NCBI GenBank assembly: GCA_045132055.1
Contig: JBGURP010000007.1
Location: 1-64,000, forward strand
Length of the DNA: 64,000 bases
Direction: 5' to 3'
Origin: F23-D06 sp045132055
Lineage (GTDB): Bacteria > Bacteroidota > Bacteroidia > Bacteroidales > WCHB1-69
Below, one piece after another: positions 52,583-60,779 of this stretch. The notes under the pieces are model-generated. The model had not been told where the DNA came from and did not search any database. It worked only from the letters and a program-made list of their open reading frames with translations. Numbering within the stretch: the stretch's first letter is position 1; each line of letters opens with the position of its first letter. The position numbers and the translations under genes are program-made.

Positions 52583-52590
52583 CAAAAATA
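52583..52590 (-). promoter_or_regulatory. tRNA-Met promoter (TATTTTTG)
   Basis: AAAAAAAGTGTATTTTTGCAG on the minus strand, 13 bp before the tRNA and nearly identical to the tRNA-Val promoter. Confidence 0.75.
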
Positions 52591-52628
52591 CACTTTTTTT
52601 CATTTGCTCGGAAAAAATTATTTCGCGA

Positions 52629-53333
52629 TTATTTCGCGCACATTTTCCGGAACAGCGGAGAGAACGGTTCCGCCGTAATATCAATGGTTTGGTGGCTGAC
52701 AGGATGTTCAAAAACCAGTCTGCGCGCATGCAAAGAGATGGAGCCATCTTCGTTGGAGCGACGTGCGCCGTACTTCAAATCCCCCTTGATGGGATGGCCG
52801 ATGGCGGACAGCTGCGCACGTATCTGATGGTGGCGGCCCGTGTGCAGCTCAATCTCGAGCAGTGAATAGCGCTCCGAAGCACCTATCCGGCGAAATTCCA
52901 GCTCGGCGCGCTGCATGCCGGGTTTCTCCGTTTCGGAGACAAAACTCTTGTTCAACCGCTCATTCTTCTGCATGTAATGCACCAGACGCACTTGCTCAGG
53001 AGCCACGCCCTCCACGATGGCCCAGTAAATCTTGCGCACGGCACGGTTCTTCACCATCTCGCACATGCGTGACAAAGCCTTGGAGGTTTTAGCATAGATG
53101 ACCGCGCCGCTCACGGGGCGGTCGATGCGGTGAACCAAGCCACAGAACACATTGCCGGGCTTGTTGCCCTTCACGCGGATGTAGTCGCGCACCAGTTCCA
53201 GCAACGGCTTGTCGCCCGTCTGATCGCCCTGCACAATCTCCCCTGCCCGCTTGTTCACAATCAGCAGGTGGTTGTCTTCGTACAGGATACGGTCTTGCAA
53301 AGAAAGAATCGGATCAGTATTGTTCGGACTCAT
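52629..53333 (-). CDS. RluA-family RNA pseudouridine synthase
   Basis: The 234-residue protein converts uridine to pseudouridine in rRNA or tRNA. The catalytic Asp lies in GLVHRIDRPVSGAVIYAKT; other family segments are VNKRAGEIVQ, RKIYWAIVEG, LHTGRHHQIRAQLS and GDLKYGARR, ending SLHARRLVFEHP. No S4 domain is present at the N-terminus. It overlaps the 3' end of panB by 20 bp. Confidence 0.94.
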   Translation of the reverse strand: MSPNNTDPILSLQDRILYEDNHLLIVNKRAGEIVQGDQTGDKPLLELVRDYIRVKGNKPGNVFCGLVHRIDRPVSGAVIYAKTSKALSRMCEMVKNRAVRKIYWAIVEGVAPEQVRLVHYMQKNERLNKSFVSETEKPGMQRAELEFRRIGASERYSLLEIELHTGRHHQIRAQLSAIGHPIKGDLKYGARRSNEDGSISLHARRLVFEHPVSHQTIDITAEPFSPLFRKMCAK

Positions 53334-54135
53334 TCGGGAAACTACCGTTCTTCACATCATCAATATAATGCTCTACAGCGCCCACAATCTCCTCACTCAG
53401 ATTGAGATAGCGGCGCAGAAAGCGCGGCGAGAACTGCTGGGTCATGCCCGTCATGTCGTGGAACACGAGCACCTGCCCACTGGTCGCGCCACCGGCACCA
53501 ATACCGATGGTGGGAATATGGATGGACTCCGTGACTTTCTTGGCCAAGGTTGCCGGAATCTTCTCCAGAACCAGCGCAAAACAGCCGTGCTGATCCAGCA
53601 ATTTGGCGTTCTCCAACAACACCGCTGCCTCATCATCCGTAGTGGCTCGCACTGCGTAGGTACCGAATTTGTTGATGGACTGCGGGGTAAGGCCCAAGTG
53701 ACCCATCACCGGAATGCCAGCGCTCAGAATACGATCCACCGACTCAATGACTTCGGCACCGCCTTCCAATTTGATGGCATCCGCACCCGATTCCTTCATG
53801 ATGCGGATGGCGGAGTTGAGGGCTATTTTGGAGTTGCCCTGATAGGTACCGAATGGCATATCCACCACCACGAGCGCACGATTCACGGCACGCACCACGG
53901 AAGAGGCGTGATAGATCATCTCATCCAATGTGATAGGCAGAGTGGTCTTGTAGCCTGCCATGACATTGGCGGCAGAGTCGCCCACCAGGATAACATCGAT
54001 CTTAGCCATGTCCAGCAGCGTGGCAACGGAATAGTCGTATGCCGTCAGCATGGCGATGCGTTCGCCCTGGTCGCGCATGCGCTGCAGGGTATTGGTCGTG
54101 ATTTTGCTAATATTCTCTGTAAGATATTGTGACAT
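53314..54135 (-). CDS. panB: 3-methyl-2-oxobutanoate hydroxymethyltransferase
   Basis: PanB makes ketopantoate from alpha-ketoisovalerate and methylene-tetrahydrofolate in pantothenate/CoA synthesis. The 273-residue length is standard, with signatures MLTAYDYSVATLLD, DVILVGDSAANV, VVDMPFGTYQ, GADAIKLEGG, PVMGHLGLTPQS and PTIGIGAGGATSGQVLV. No panC or panD lies adjacent. A TATTTTTG promoter is 22 bp upstream; the pseudouridine synthase gene overlaps its end. Confidence 0.97.
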   Translation of the reverse strand: MSQYLTENISKITTNTLQRMRDQGERIAMLTAYDYSVATLLDMAKIDVILVGDSAANVMAGYKTTLPITLDEMIYHASSVVRAVNRALVVVDMPFGTYQGNSKIALNSAIRIMKESGADAIKLEGGAEVIESVDRILSAGIPVMGHLGLTPQSINKFGTYAVRATTDDEAAVLLENAKLLDQHGCFALVLEKIPATLAKKVTESIHIPTIGIGAGGATSGQVLVFHDMTGMTQQFSPRFLRRYLNLSEEIVGAVEHYIDDVKNGSFPNESEQY

Positions 54136-54157
54136 ATTCTTAAGAATTTGAGGGGTG

Positions 54158-54165
54158 CAAAAATA
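54158..54165 (-). promoter_or_regulatory. -7 element (TATTTTTG) for panB
   Basis: TATTTTTGCACCCC on the minus strand lies 22 bp upstream of the panB ATG. Confidence 0.65.
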
Positions 54166-54172
54166 GAAAAAA

Positions 54173-54826
54173 TTATATCAACATCATTACCACCCGATAC
54201 ACCACCCACAGGGTGTAGGCGAGGAACAGGAGGCTCCAGATGGCTGCCGGAATGTGTGTCACATTTTCCAAGTTCGTGGCATCTCCAGCCTTGGACGAAT
54301 CTTTGAACGACAACACCAGCAGAACAAACGACGACACCACCGATTCCGTGAGTATCATCACGGCATAAAACAGAGCCGCATATTCAATATATTGTGACTT
54401 TTGGAAATAAATGAGCAAGGCATTGATTGCCGTGAACAGCACTACCCACAGGGCGCCATACCAGTTGCGGATCCAGAAGAGCAGCATGATGACGAACAGC
54501 ACCGACAGTCCGATAAGCAGCCCTGTAGCAGCCCCGTGCCGAATCAGGTAGAACGACAGCCAGCCCGCCGAAGCCGCAAACGGATAGCCTGCCAGCGACA
54601 CCAATACAGCCTCCCACTTGTGCTTGGTCTGTGTCACCGTGGTGCCCGATGTGTCCTTGAACAGCTCTATTTTACGCACCTCACCGTCCAGCAGCAACGC
54701 CATCAGCGCGTGCCCCAACTCGTGCAAGCCCGTGTTGACGATGTTGAAGAACTTGCCCACCACCGGAATTCGCGGCAGGAGCAAGGCCACAACAACCATG
54801 ATTATTATCACAACATATTGCTGCAT
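54173..54826 (-). CDS. M50-like membrane metalloprotease
   Basis: The 217-residue integral membrane protein has ~6 helices and the zinc motif HExxH in GLHELGHALMALLLDGEV (about His35-His39). This resembles M50 family members such as the SpoIVFB/YvlB-type 'M50 family metallopeptidase' proteins annotated in Bacteroidetes. The second zinc-ligand motif (Asp in a late helix) is not obvious, so activity is uncertain. An imperfect GAGAC palindrome lies just upstream of its ATG. Confidence 0.75.
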   Translation of the reverse strand: MQQYVVIIIMVVVALLLPRIPVVGKFFNIVNTGLHELGHALMALLLDGEVRKIELFKDTSGTTVTQTKHKWEAVLVSLAGYPFAASAGWLSFYLIRHGAATGLLIGLSVLFVIMLLFWIRNWYGALWVVLFTAINALLIYFQKSQYIEYAALFYAVMILTESVVSSFVLLVLSFKDSSKAGDATNLENVTHIPAAIWSLLFLAYTLWVVYRVVMMLI

Positions 54827-54844
54827 ATTCCATTCATTTCATTC

Positions 54845-54866
54845 GAGACACGCCATGGCACGTCTC
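54845..54866. repeat. Imperfect GAGAC...GTCTC palindrome
   Basis: GAGACAC-GCCATGGC-ACGTCTC: nine of eleven pairs match around CCATGG. Similar outer arms and core to the perfect palindrome at 43692. Confidence 0.8.
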
Positions 54867-54915
54867 TACAACCCCTTTTACCACATTCACCCCTTTTACC
54901 TCATTTACCCATTCA

Positions 54916-55335
54916 TTACGATCTCCTGAATTTATGTATGTCCGACGAATCCCACGACTGGTACATCAAAATATTCTGGATATTGGCTATCATCATGATA
55001 AACAACTTCAAATCGTTGTCGGCGAACCACTTCATGGCTCTCGGGTCCTTGCGGCAGGCGGCGGCAAACTTGGAGAGAAAATCGCAATGATACTTCTCTA
55101 GCCACTCTATCGCCTCCGGTTCGTCGTCAATGGCGTTGCTCAACACGGCAAATTCAGGATAACCATTCTTGGCCAGCCACTCCAATGCCTGTATGTTGGA
55201 ATGGATAGCCTCCGCCAGCGCCTCCAACTCAGGAAAGCCATTATGCATCAGAAACTCACTGAACTTCTTGTCGCCCTGCAAACTCATATTGAAGGCGATG
55301 AGGATCTTGGTGTCGTAGTCGGTGAGGCAATGCAT
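54916..55335 (-). CDS. Small helical-repeat protein, unknown function
   Basis: The 139-residue protein has no signal or membrane segment. It contains about three ~33-residue helical units with the recurring pattern A(I)EWL..(N/Y)...F..L..A(I/A)...P.A: FPELEALAEAIHSNIQALEW, YPEFAVLSNAIDDEPEAIEW, CDFLSKFAAACRKDPRAMKW. This suggests an alpha-solenoid, probably for protein binding. I do not recognise a named family. Its ATG abuts the heptamer array that follows the glnS stop. Confidence 0.7.
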   Translation of the reverse strand: MHCLTDYDTKILIAFNMSLQGDKKFSEFLMHNGFPELEALAEAIHSNIQALEWLAKNGYPEFAVLSNAIDDEPEAIEWLEKYHCDFLSKFAAACRKDPRAMKWFADNDLKLFIMMIANIQNILMYQSWDSSDIHKFRRS

Positions 55336-55398
55336 GAAAGATGAAAGATGAAAGATGAGAGATTATAGATTAGAGTTAGGAGTTGAGAGTAGATAATT
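55336..55398. repeat. Heptamer array abutting helical-repeat gene start
   Basis: GAAAGAT units (three tandem GAAAGAT/GATGAAA copies) begin immediately at the ATG, followed by GAGATTA, TAGATTA and GAGTTAG units up to the double-hairpin element. Confidence 0.8.
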
Positions 55399-55444
55399 CC
55401 CCTTCTATTCTAGAAGGGGTGGCCGAAGGCCGGGGTAGTAATAT
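55399..55444 (-). repeat. 46-bp dispersed double-hairpin element, copy 2
   Basis: On the minus strand this reads ATATTACTACCC, GGCC-TTC-GGCC and the CCCCTTCTA/TAGAAGGGG hairpin, 44/46 identical to 33817-33862. It starts 4 bp after the glnS stop and is followed by a heptamer array and a start codon, the same layout as copy 1. Confidence 0.92.
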
Positions 55445-55448
55445 GGGC

Positions 55449-57080
55449 CTATTGCTTAAGGCTGACGGTTTTGTTGAAGACCAGTTTCTCTTCCGTGGAG
55501 TCGGGATCGGCGTAGAAATAGCCGAGGCGCTCGAACTGGAAGTGTTTGATGGCCATGGCTTTCTCCAAAGTGAGTGACGGCTCAATCCAGCCCTCTTGGA
55601 CAACCAAGGAGTTCGGGTTGAGATGGTCGAGGAAGGTCTGGCCCTCTTCGCAATTGTCAGGATCGGGCACGCTGAACAGGCGGTCGAAGAGGCGGATTTC
55701 CGCCTTCTTGGCATGTTTCACGGAAGCCCAGTGGATGGTGGCTTTCACCTTGCGGTTGCTGTCGGGCATGCCGCTCTTGGTCAGCGGGTCGTAGGTACAG
55801 TGAATCTCAGTGATATTGCCATCATCATCCTTCACCACATGGGTACATTTGACGATGTAGGCATATTTCAAGCGCACCTCACGGTCGATGGTGAGGCGGT
55901 AGAACTTCTTATCAGCATTCTCGCGGAAGTCGGCGCGTTCAATCCAGAGTTCCTTGGAGAAGGGCACCTTGCGTGTGCCAGCCTCGGGATCTTCGGGATT
56001 GTTCACGGCATCCATCTCCTCCACTTGGTCATCGGGATAGTTGTCGATGATGAGCTTCACGGGGTCGAGCACGGCCATGGTGCGGATGGCGGTCTTATTG
56101 AGGTCCTCGCGTGCGCAGAACTCCAGCAAGGAGACGTCAATGATATTGTCGCGCTTGGCCACGCCCACGGTCTCGGCAAAGTTGCGGATAGCGGCCGGCG
56201 TGTAACCACGGCGGCGCAGACCGCAGATGGTCGGCATACGCGGGTCGTCCCAGCCGTTCACGTAGTTTTCTTTCACCAGCTGGAGCAGCTTACGCTTGCT
56301 CATGATGGTGTAGTTGAGGTTCAGACGGGCAAACTCAATCTGCTGAGGATGATGGATGCGCAATGCCTCGCAGAACCAGTCGTACAGCGGGCGGTGCACC
56401 TCAAACTCCAGCGTACAGATGGAGTGCGTGATACCCTCAATGGAGTCGCTCTGGCCGTGCGCAAAGTCGTACATCGGATAGATGCACCACTTGTCGCCCG
56501 TACGGTGGTGCGTGGCGTGCAGGATGCGGTACATGATGGGATCACGGAAGTGCATGTTGGGCGATGCCATGTCGATCTTGGCGCGCAACACGCGTGAGCC
56601 ATCGGGGAACTCGCCCGCGCGCATGCGACGGAACAAGTCAAGATTCTCCTCCACGGTACGGTTGCGGTACGGGCTCTCCACACCCGGCGCGGTGGGCACT
56701 CCCCTGCCCTTGCTGATCTCTTCCTGTGTCTGGTCATCCACGTAGGCCAGACCTTCGTTGATCAACTGCTCGGCCCAAGCATACAGCTGGTCGAAATAAT
56801 CGGAAGCATAGTGTTCCTCAGCCCACTGGAAACCCAACCAGTTGATATCCTCGCGAATGGAGTCCACGTATTCCGTGTCTTCCTTCACCGGGTTGGTATC
56901 ATCAAAACGCAAATTGCACAATCCATTATATTTTTTCGCCATGCCGAAGTTCAGGCAAATTGACTTGGCGTGGCCTATATGCAGATAGCCATTCGGCTCC
57001 GGCGGGAAGCGGGTGTGTACTTTCGCATCGTTCTTTCGGTTCTGAATGTCTTCTTCGATAATTTGCTCAATAAAGTTCAT
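55449..57080 (-). CDS. glnS: Glutaminyl-tRNA synthetase
   Basis: A class I synthetase that charges tRNA-Gln. The 543-residue protein has the HIGH motif in PPEPNGYLHIGHAKSICLNF, RFDDTNPVKEDTEYVDSI, the KMSKS equivalent IMSKRKL and DDPRMPTICGLRRRG. The C-terminal anticodon-binding beta-barrels follow (RADFRENADKKFYRL ... FQFERLGYFYADPDS). Length is slightly shorter than the E. coli enzyme but complete. Repeat arrays lie on both sides. Confidence 0.97.
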   Translation of the reverse strand: MNFIEQIIEEDIQNRKNDAKVHTRFPPEPNGYLHIGHAKSICLNFGMAKKYNGLCNLRFDDTNPVKEDTEYVDSIREDINWLGFQWAEEHYASDYFDQLYAWAEQLINEGLAYVDDQTQEEISKGRGVPTAPGVESPYRNRTVEENLDLFRRMRAGEFPDGSRVLRAKIDMASPNMHFRDPIMYRILHATHHRTGDKWCIYPMYDFAHGQSDSIEGITHSICTLEFEVHRPLYDWFCEALRIHHPQQIEFARLNLNYTIMSKRKLLQLVKENYVNGWDDPRMPTICGLRRRGYTPAAIRNFAETVGVAKRDNIIDVSLLEFCAREDLNKTAIRTMAVLDPVKLIIDNYPDDQVEEMDAVNNPEDPEAGTRKVPFSKELWIERADFRENADKKFYRLTIDREVRLKYAYIVKCTHVVKDDDGNITEIHCTYDPLTKSGMPDSNRKVKATIHWASVKHAKKAEIRLFDRLFSVPDPDNCEEGQTFLDHLNPNSLVVQEGWIEPSLTLEKAMAIKHFQFERLGYFYADPDSTEEKLVFNKTVSLKQ

Positions 57081-57116
57081 AGTCGTGTATTTTATTTGGT
57101 TTTACTAATGTCATTA

Positions 57117-57219
57117 AAAGTTTAGGGTTTAGAGTTTAAAGTCCTTCTATATCTACTAACAATCTAACTACTCACTATTATCTCTAATCTCTAATCTCTA
57201 ATCTCTAATCTCTAATCTC
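57117..57219. repeat. Heptamer-repeat spacer (ATCTCTA x6)
   Basis: About six perfect ATCTCTA units (57178-57219) flush with the stop codon of the glycosyltransferase fusion at 57220, followed toward glnS by degenerate AATCTAACTA/GTTTAGAGTTTA units. The remaining ~36 bp to the glnS ATG is non-repetitive. Confidence 0.85.
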
Positions 57220-59178
57220 TCATCTCCCCATCCAACAAAATCCCTTCATCACCGTCACAAAATCCGTCTTCACCTTGTAATCCTGTGTATATAGCCGGTC
57301 GGCGGTGGCAATCATCTCCTCCGAAAAGGAGTGACCTGTAAATGCATCCGACGGATAGAGCACACCCGGTCGCAGGACATCAGCTACTGCATCGTGATGT
57401 TTGAGCTGGCAACCCACCCAGCTGTTTTTACCCGTCATGACACGGAAGATGTTGCGCACGAAGCCGCCCTTGTTCTCCACGAACCAGATATCCAGCGGCA
57501 GCAGGAGCAGCAGGCACAGCGACATCGCGATATCGAACAGCCGTTTACGGCGCAAGTTCTCTTTCTGCACGATGGCGTGAACCGGTATGGTATAGATATC
57601 CTCCGAAGCGAAAATGGAATCGCTGCCAATGACCGCGAGGCTGTCCTCCGGCGCAATCTTGTACTCCAGCTGGAACGTGCGCAGGCGGCACATCCAGTCA
57701 ATAATCTGGTCGGCGGCCATGTCGCGGGAGCAGAAGATGATCTCGTTAAGGTGATACAACGGTATCAGGTCGGAAATCTGTTGCAGATGGCCGATAACTG
57801 CCGATGAAGGATTGTTTTCTTCTTCCACAGTAATGATGGCGGCGAAATTGCTCTTCACCTCCATCATGCGCACAAGGCCCAGCACGCGCTCCGACTCTTG
57901 CGTTGTGCCCACCACAGCGAGGCGCCGACCGCTGTCGGTCGTGAGGCCGCCGCCCTTCAGGTGCAGTCTGCCCATCACGTAGCGGATCAGGTTCACGATG
58001 ATGAGGGTCCACATCGTGCCCATGAGCACCACCGCGCGGGAAAAGCGCAGGGTTTCCGGCAACAGGGCGTACACCAGCAGGATGACCACCGTGCCAATAA
58101 GAATGCCCTTGTTGACATTGGCCAGGCGCGCGGGCTTGCGATAGCCCTTGCAGAACGCCACGGAGACCAGCCACACCAGAATGTATATCGGGATGATGAG
58201 GTAATAGTAGTAATCGGGAAACGAGCTGTTGCGCGCCGCGAGAATGTTACGGTCCCAGTACTGCGACAGCGCGAACAGGCCAGCGTAGATAAAGACAAAG
58301 TCTATCAACGGCAGCAGCAGGCGGCTGAAGATGCGCTTTAGCGCCGCCAACGAAGCCCGGAACCATATCGCACAATTGATCAATGCGTTGAACAGACGGG
58401 CATTCTTCTGCGAAAAATGCTTTTGGGCGAAAATCTGCATGGCCTTGTAAAAGACATGCACATAGTTGAGGCTGCCCGTCTTGGTGCTTTCACCTTTGTA
58501 ATGGATAATACGGGTTTCAGGGAAATAATAATTCTTGTAGCCGCCCTTGAGGATGCGGTACGAGAGATCGATATCCTCACCGTACATGAAATAGTCCTCA
58601 TCCAGCAAGCCGACTTCGTCGAGCACGCTTTTACGGAGCATCATGAATGCACCGGCCAGCACCTCCACCGAATGGATTTCATTTTCATCTAGGTAGGTCA
58701 GATGATAGGAACCAAACTTGCGGGAATTAGGGAAGAGTTTGGAGAGCCCGAACAATTTGTAGAAAGCCACGGAGGGAAGCGGAATGCCGCGCTTGGATTC
58801 TGGCAGGAACTCGCCCTTGCCGTTCACCATCTTCACGCCGAGGCCACCTGCATCGGGAGTCTCATCCATGAAACGCACACATTTTTCGAAGGTATCCTCC
58901 TCCACCACAGTATCGGGGTTGAGCAAGAGCACATATTCGCCTTGCGAAAGGCGAATAGCCTGGTTATTGGCTTTCGAGAAGCCCACATTATCCTTATTGG
59001 CAATGAGGTGCACCTGCGGAAACTTGGCCTGCACCATCGCTACGGAGCCATCCACTGAGTTATTGTCCACTACAAACACCTCGCCGTCCACATTCTTCAG
59101 GGCTTTGAACACAGAGTTCAGAGCCTGCTCCAGAAAGTGGGCCACGTTATAGTTCACAATGATGACACTCAGCTTCAT
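57220..59178 (-). CDS. GT2 glycosyltransferase fused to degenerate sugar-transferase-like domain
   Basis: The 652-residue protein starts with a GT2 domain (~1-240: MKLSVIIVNYNV, VDNNSVDGS, GEYVLLLNPDT, YFMYGEDIDLSYRI), like WbbL-type rhamnosyltransferases. About four membrane helices follow (~290-400). A Rossmann-like segment (~418-540: RRLAVVGTTQESERVLG) corresponds to CoA_binding_3 of WcaJ proteins. RRKRLFDIAMSLCLLLLLPL (~545) matches the membrane anchor of polyprenyl sugar transferases, but the KFRSM and SLVGPRPE motifs are missing. It may be a glycosyltransferase with a regulatory or scaffolding tail. It follows psd by 6 bp. Confidence 0.85.
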   Translation of the reverse strand: MKLSVIIVNYNVAHFLEQALNSVFKALKNVDGEVFVVDNNSVDGSVAMVQAKFPQVHLIANKDNVGFSKANNQAIRLSQGEYVLLLNPDTVVEEDTFEKCVRFMDETPDAGGLGVKMVNGKGEFLPESKRGIPLPSVAFYKLFGLSKLFPNSRKFGSYHLTYLDENEIHSVEVLAGAFMMLRKSVLDEVGLLDEDYFMYGEDIDLSYRILKGGYKNYYFPETRIIHYKGESTKTGSLNYVHVFYKAMQIFAQKHFSQKNARLFNALINCAIWFRASLAALKRIFSRLLLPLIDFVFIYAGLFALSQYWDRNILAARNSSFPDYYYYLIIPIYILVWLVSVAFCKGYRKPARLANVNKGILIGTVVILLVYALLPETLRFSRAVVLMGTMWTLIIVNLIRYVMGRLHLKGGGLTTDSGRRLAVVGTTQESERVLGLVRMMEVKSNFAAIITVEEENNPSSAVIGHLQQISDLIPLYHLNEIIFCSRDMAADQIIDWMCRLRTFQLEYKIAPEDSLAVIGSDSIFASEDIYTIPVHAIVQKENLRRKRLFDIAMSLCLLLLLPLDIWFVENKGGFVRNIFRVMTGKNSWVGCQLKHHDAVADVLRPGVLYPSDAFTGHSFSEEMIATADRLYTQDYKVKTDFVTVMKGFCWMGR

Positions 59179-59184
59179 AATGCT

Positions 59185-59841
59185 CTAAAAGTAAGCCAAG
59201 ACAGTTTTCTTCGACACCACCTTATCCCCTTTCTTCACCGACACCTGTGCGCCGAGCGGAAGAAACACGTCCACGCGGGAACCGAACTTGATCATACCGA
59301 CCTCTTCGCCCTGTTTCACCGTGTCACCCACCTCAGGGTAACTGATAATGCGTCTGGCCACAAAGCCGGCAATCTGGCGGAAAAGCACCTTTTCGTGCTC
59401 ATTTTTCGCCACCACAATCGTGTTGTGTTCGTTATCTACAGAAGATTTGGGGCGCTTGGCCAACAGGTACTTGCCCGGATGGTAAGCCATATACTCTATC
59501 GTGCCGTCGATGGGATAGCTGTTAACATGCACGTTGTTGATGGACATGAATATCGAAATCTTGATACGTTCGTCCCTGAAATACTCGTATTCGAAGGCAG
59601 GGCCTACAAACACGATGGTGCCATCCGCCGGAGCAAGCACTCCGTCTTCCACCTTGTTGATGATACGGTAGGGTATCCGGAAAAAACGGATGACAATTCC
59701 TGCAACAATCAGCATCAAGGCATAGAAAATGAGGTTCACCCACCACAAGTTGGCCAGAAACAGCACGTAACATACCGTGAGTAAGACTACTACCAGTATG
59801 CAAACGGAAATGCTGACCCTTCCTGCCTCGTGAAATTTCAT
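59185..59841 (-). CDS. Phosphatidylserine decarboxylase, short archaeal/Bacteroidetes type
   Basis: The 218-residue protein makes phosphatidylethanolamine by decarboxylating phosphatidylserine. Two N-terminal membrane helices (~10-50) are followed by APADGTIVFVG, SIFMSINNVHVNSYPIDG and the self-cleavage site GSR in MIKFGSRVDVFLP; cleavage before Ser would yield the pyruvoyl group. The usual partner, phosphatidylserine synthase, is not adjacent. It lies 10 bp after the lipoprotein gene and 6 bp before the GT2 fusion. Confidence 0.93.
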   Translation of the reverse strand: MKFHEAGRVSISVCILVVVLLTVCYVLFLANLWWVNLIFYALMLIVAGIVIRFFRIPYRIINKVEDGVLAPADGTIVFVGPAFEYEYFRDERIKISIFMSINNVHVNSYPIDGTIEYMAYHPGKYLLAKRPKSSVDNEHNTIVVAKNEHEKVLFRQIAGFVARRIISYPEVGDTVKQGEEVGMIKFGSRVDVFLPLGAQVSVKKGDKVVSKKTVLAYF

Positions 59842-59851
59842 AACTCGCTAA

Positions 59852-60754
59852 TTACTTGACGTAGAGGATATAAATGTTTCTCGGGATGTTATTCTCGCTG
59901 GAAGTCTTCGTAAACTGGCGAGGATACTTCTTGTTGTTGATGAAATTCTCTCCCGAATAGTCGTACGTGATTTCCACGTATTTGGTCTGCGCGCCGTTGG
60001 TCTTCACAGTCTGAGTCTCTTTCTTCACATTGTTGACATAATAACCGGCAAGGTCAGCATAAGCATATTGCAGACCGTAGTAGGGATTATAGGTTTCCAA
60101 ATCGTAAGTATAGGTACGCAGGATTTCTTGATTCAGGTTAGGATAATACTCCACAACCTCAGCGATATTCAGATATTTATTTTTCTTGATAGGCTCATAT
60201 TTCACCTTCTTGGTACAGCGCACGGTCAAATCTTTTGTCGGCACGCGCTGGATCCATTCGTGGGCAGCATCTGCATCACCCAGGAATGTGTTGTACAGAC
60301 GGCTCTTTTTCTGATAAATGAGGCCCTCATAAAATTCCTTGTCATACACCTCCTCAATGTCGGTGATGCGGGTCGTCTCCTCGTCACGCTTGAAGGTAAT
60401 CTCCTTGCGAATCTCACCGTCCACCTTATATACCATCTTGTCCACCAAGCGGTCGGTATAGCTCATTTCTATCTCCTCAACACACAAAGGATCGTCGCTG
60501 ATGATCTTGGAGACAGTCTTGTCCTTGTTGTACTCAAACGCAAACGCGGTGCTTTCCTTCAGGCAAACGCTGTCCAGCACGCCTTTCTTGCTATACACAA
60601 ATCTCACGTCGGGATTCTCCCAATCGCTGTTGCTATAATACCAAATCTTGCTGATCTTGCATTTGGGGTTATAAATCTCGTCATCGGGTTTGCAAGAAGA
60701 GAAGGTCATCGCGACCATTGCGGCTATTGCAAGGAAGAGGAAATATTTTTTCAT
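59852..60754 (-). CDS. Lipoprotein of unknown function
   Basis: ATG 60754 gives MKKYFLFLAIAAMVAMTFSSC with lipobox SSC at Cys21; ~300 residues. The mature part alternates short beta strands with charged turns (KISKIWYYSNSD, FVYSKKGVLDSV, FEYNKDKTVSKI), the pattern of RHS/YD-like beta-strand repeats in DUF4595-type Bacteroidetes lipoproteins. I do not assign a function. It is the first gene of a likely operon with psd and the GT2 fusion, driven by a TATCTTTG promoter. Confidence 0.72.
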   Translation of the reverse strand: MKKYFLFLAIAAMVAMTFSSCKPDDEIYNPKCKISKIWYYSNSDWENPDVRFVYSKKGVLDSVCLKESTAFAFEYNKDKTVSKIISDDPLCVEEIEMSYTDRLVDKMVYKVDGEIRKEITFKRDEETTRITDIEEVYDKEFYEGLIYQKKSRLYNTFLGDADAAHEWIQRVPTKDLTVRCTKKVKYEPIKKNKYLNIAEVVEYYPNLNQEILRTYTYDLETYNPYYGLQYAYADLAGYYVNNVKKETQTVKTNGAQTKYVEITYDYSGENFINNKKYPRQFTKTSSENNIPRNIYILYVK

Positions 60755-60779
60755 AATAACCATATTTTAATTAAGCGGG

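Noticed and set aside
55596..56597. Long plus-strand frame opposite glnS, and similar frames opposite rocD (60975-62033) and rpsA (41043-41975)
   Set aside because: They are antisense to unmistakable conserved genes and lack start signals and recognisable domains.
57117..57219. CRISPR or integron-like repeats
   Set aside because: The units are 7 bp and contiguous; no integrase or cas gene lies in the window.
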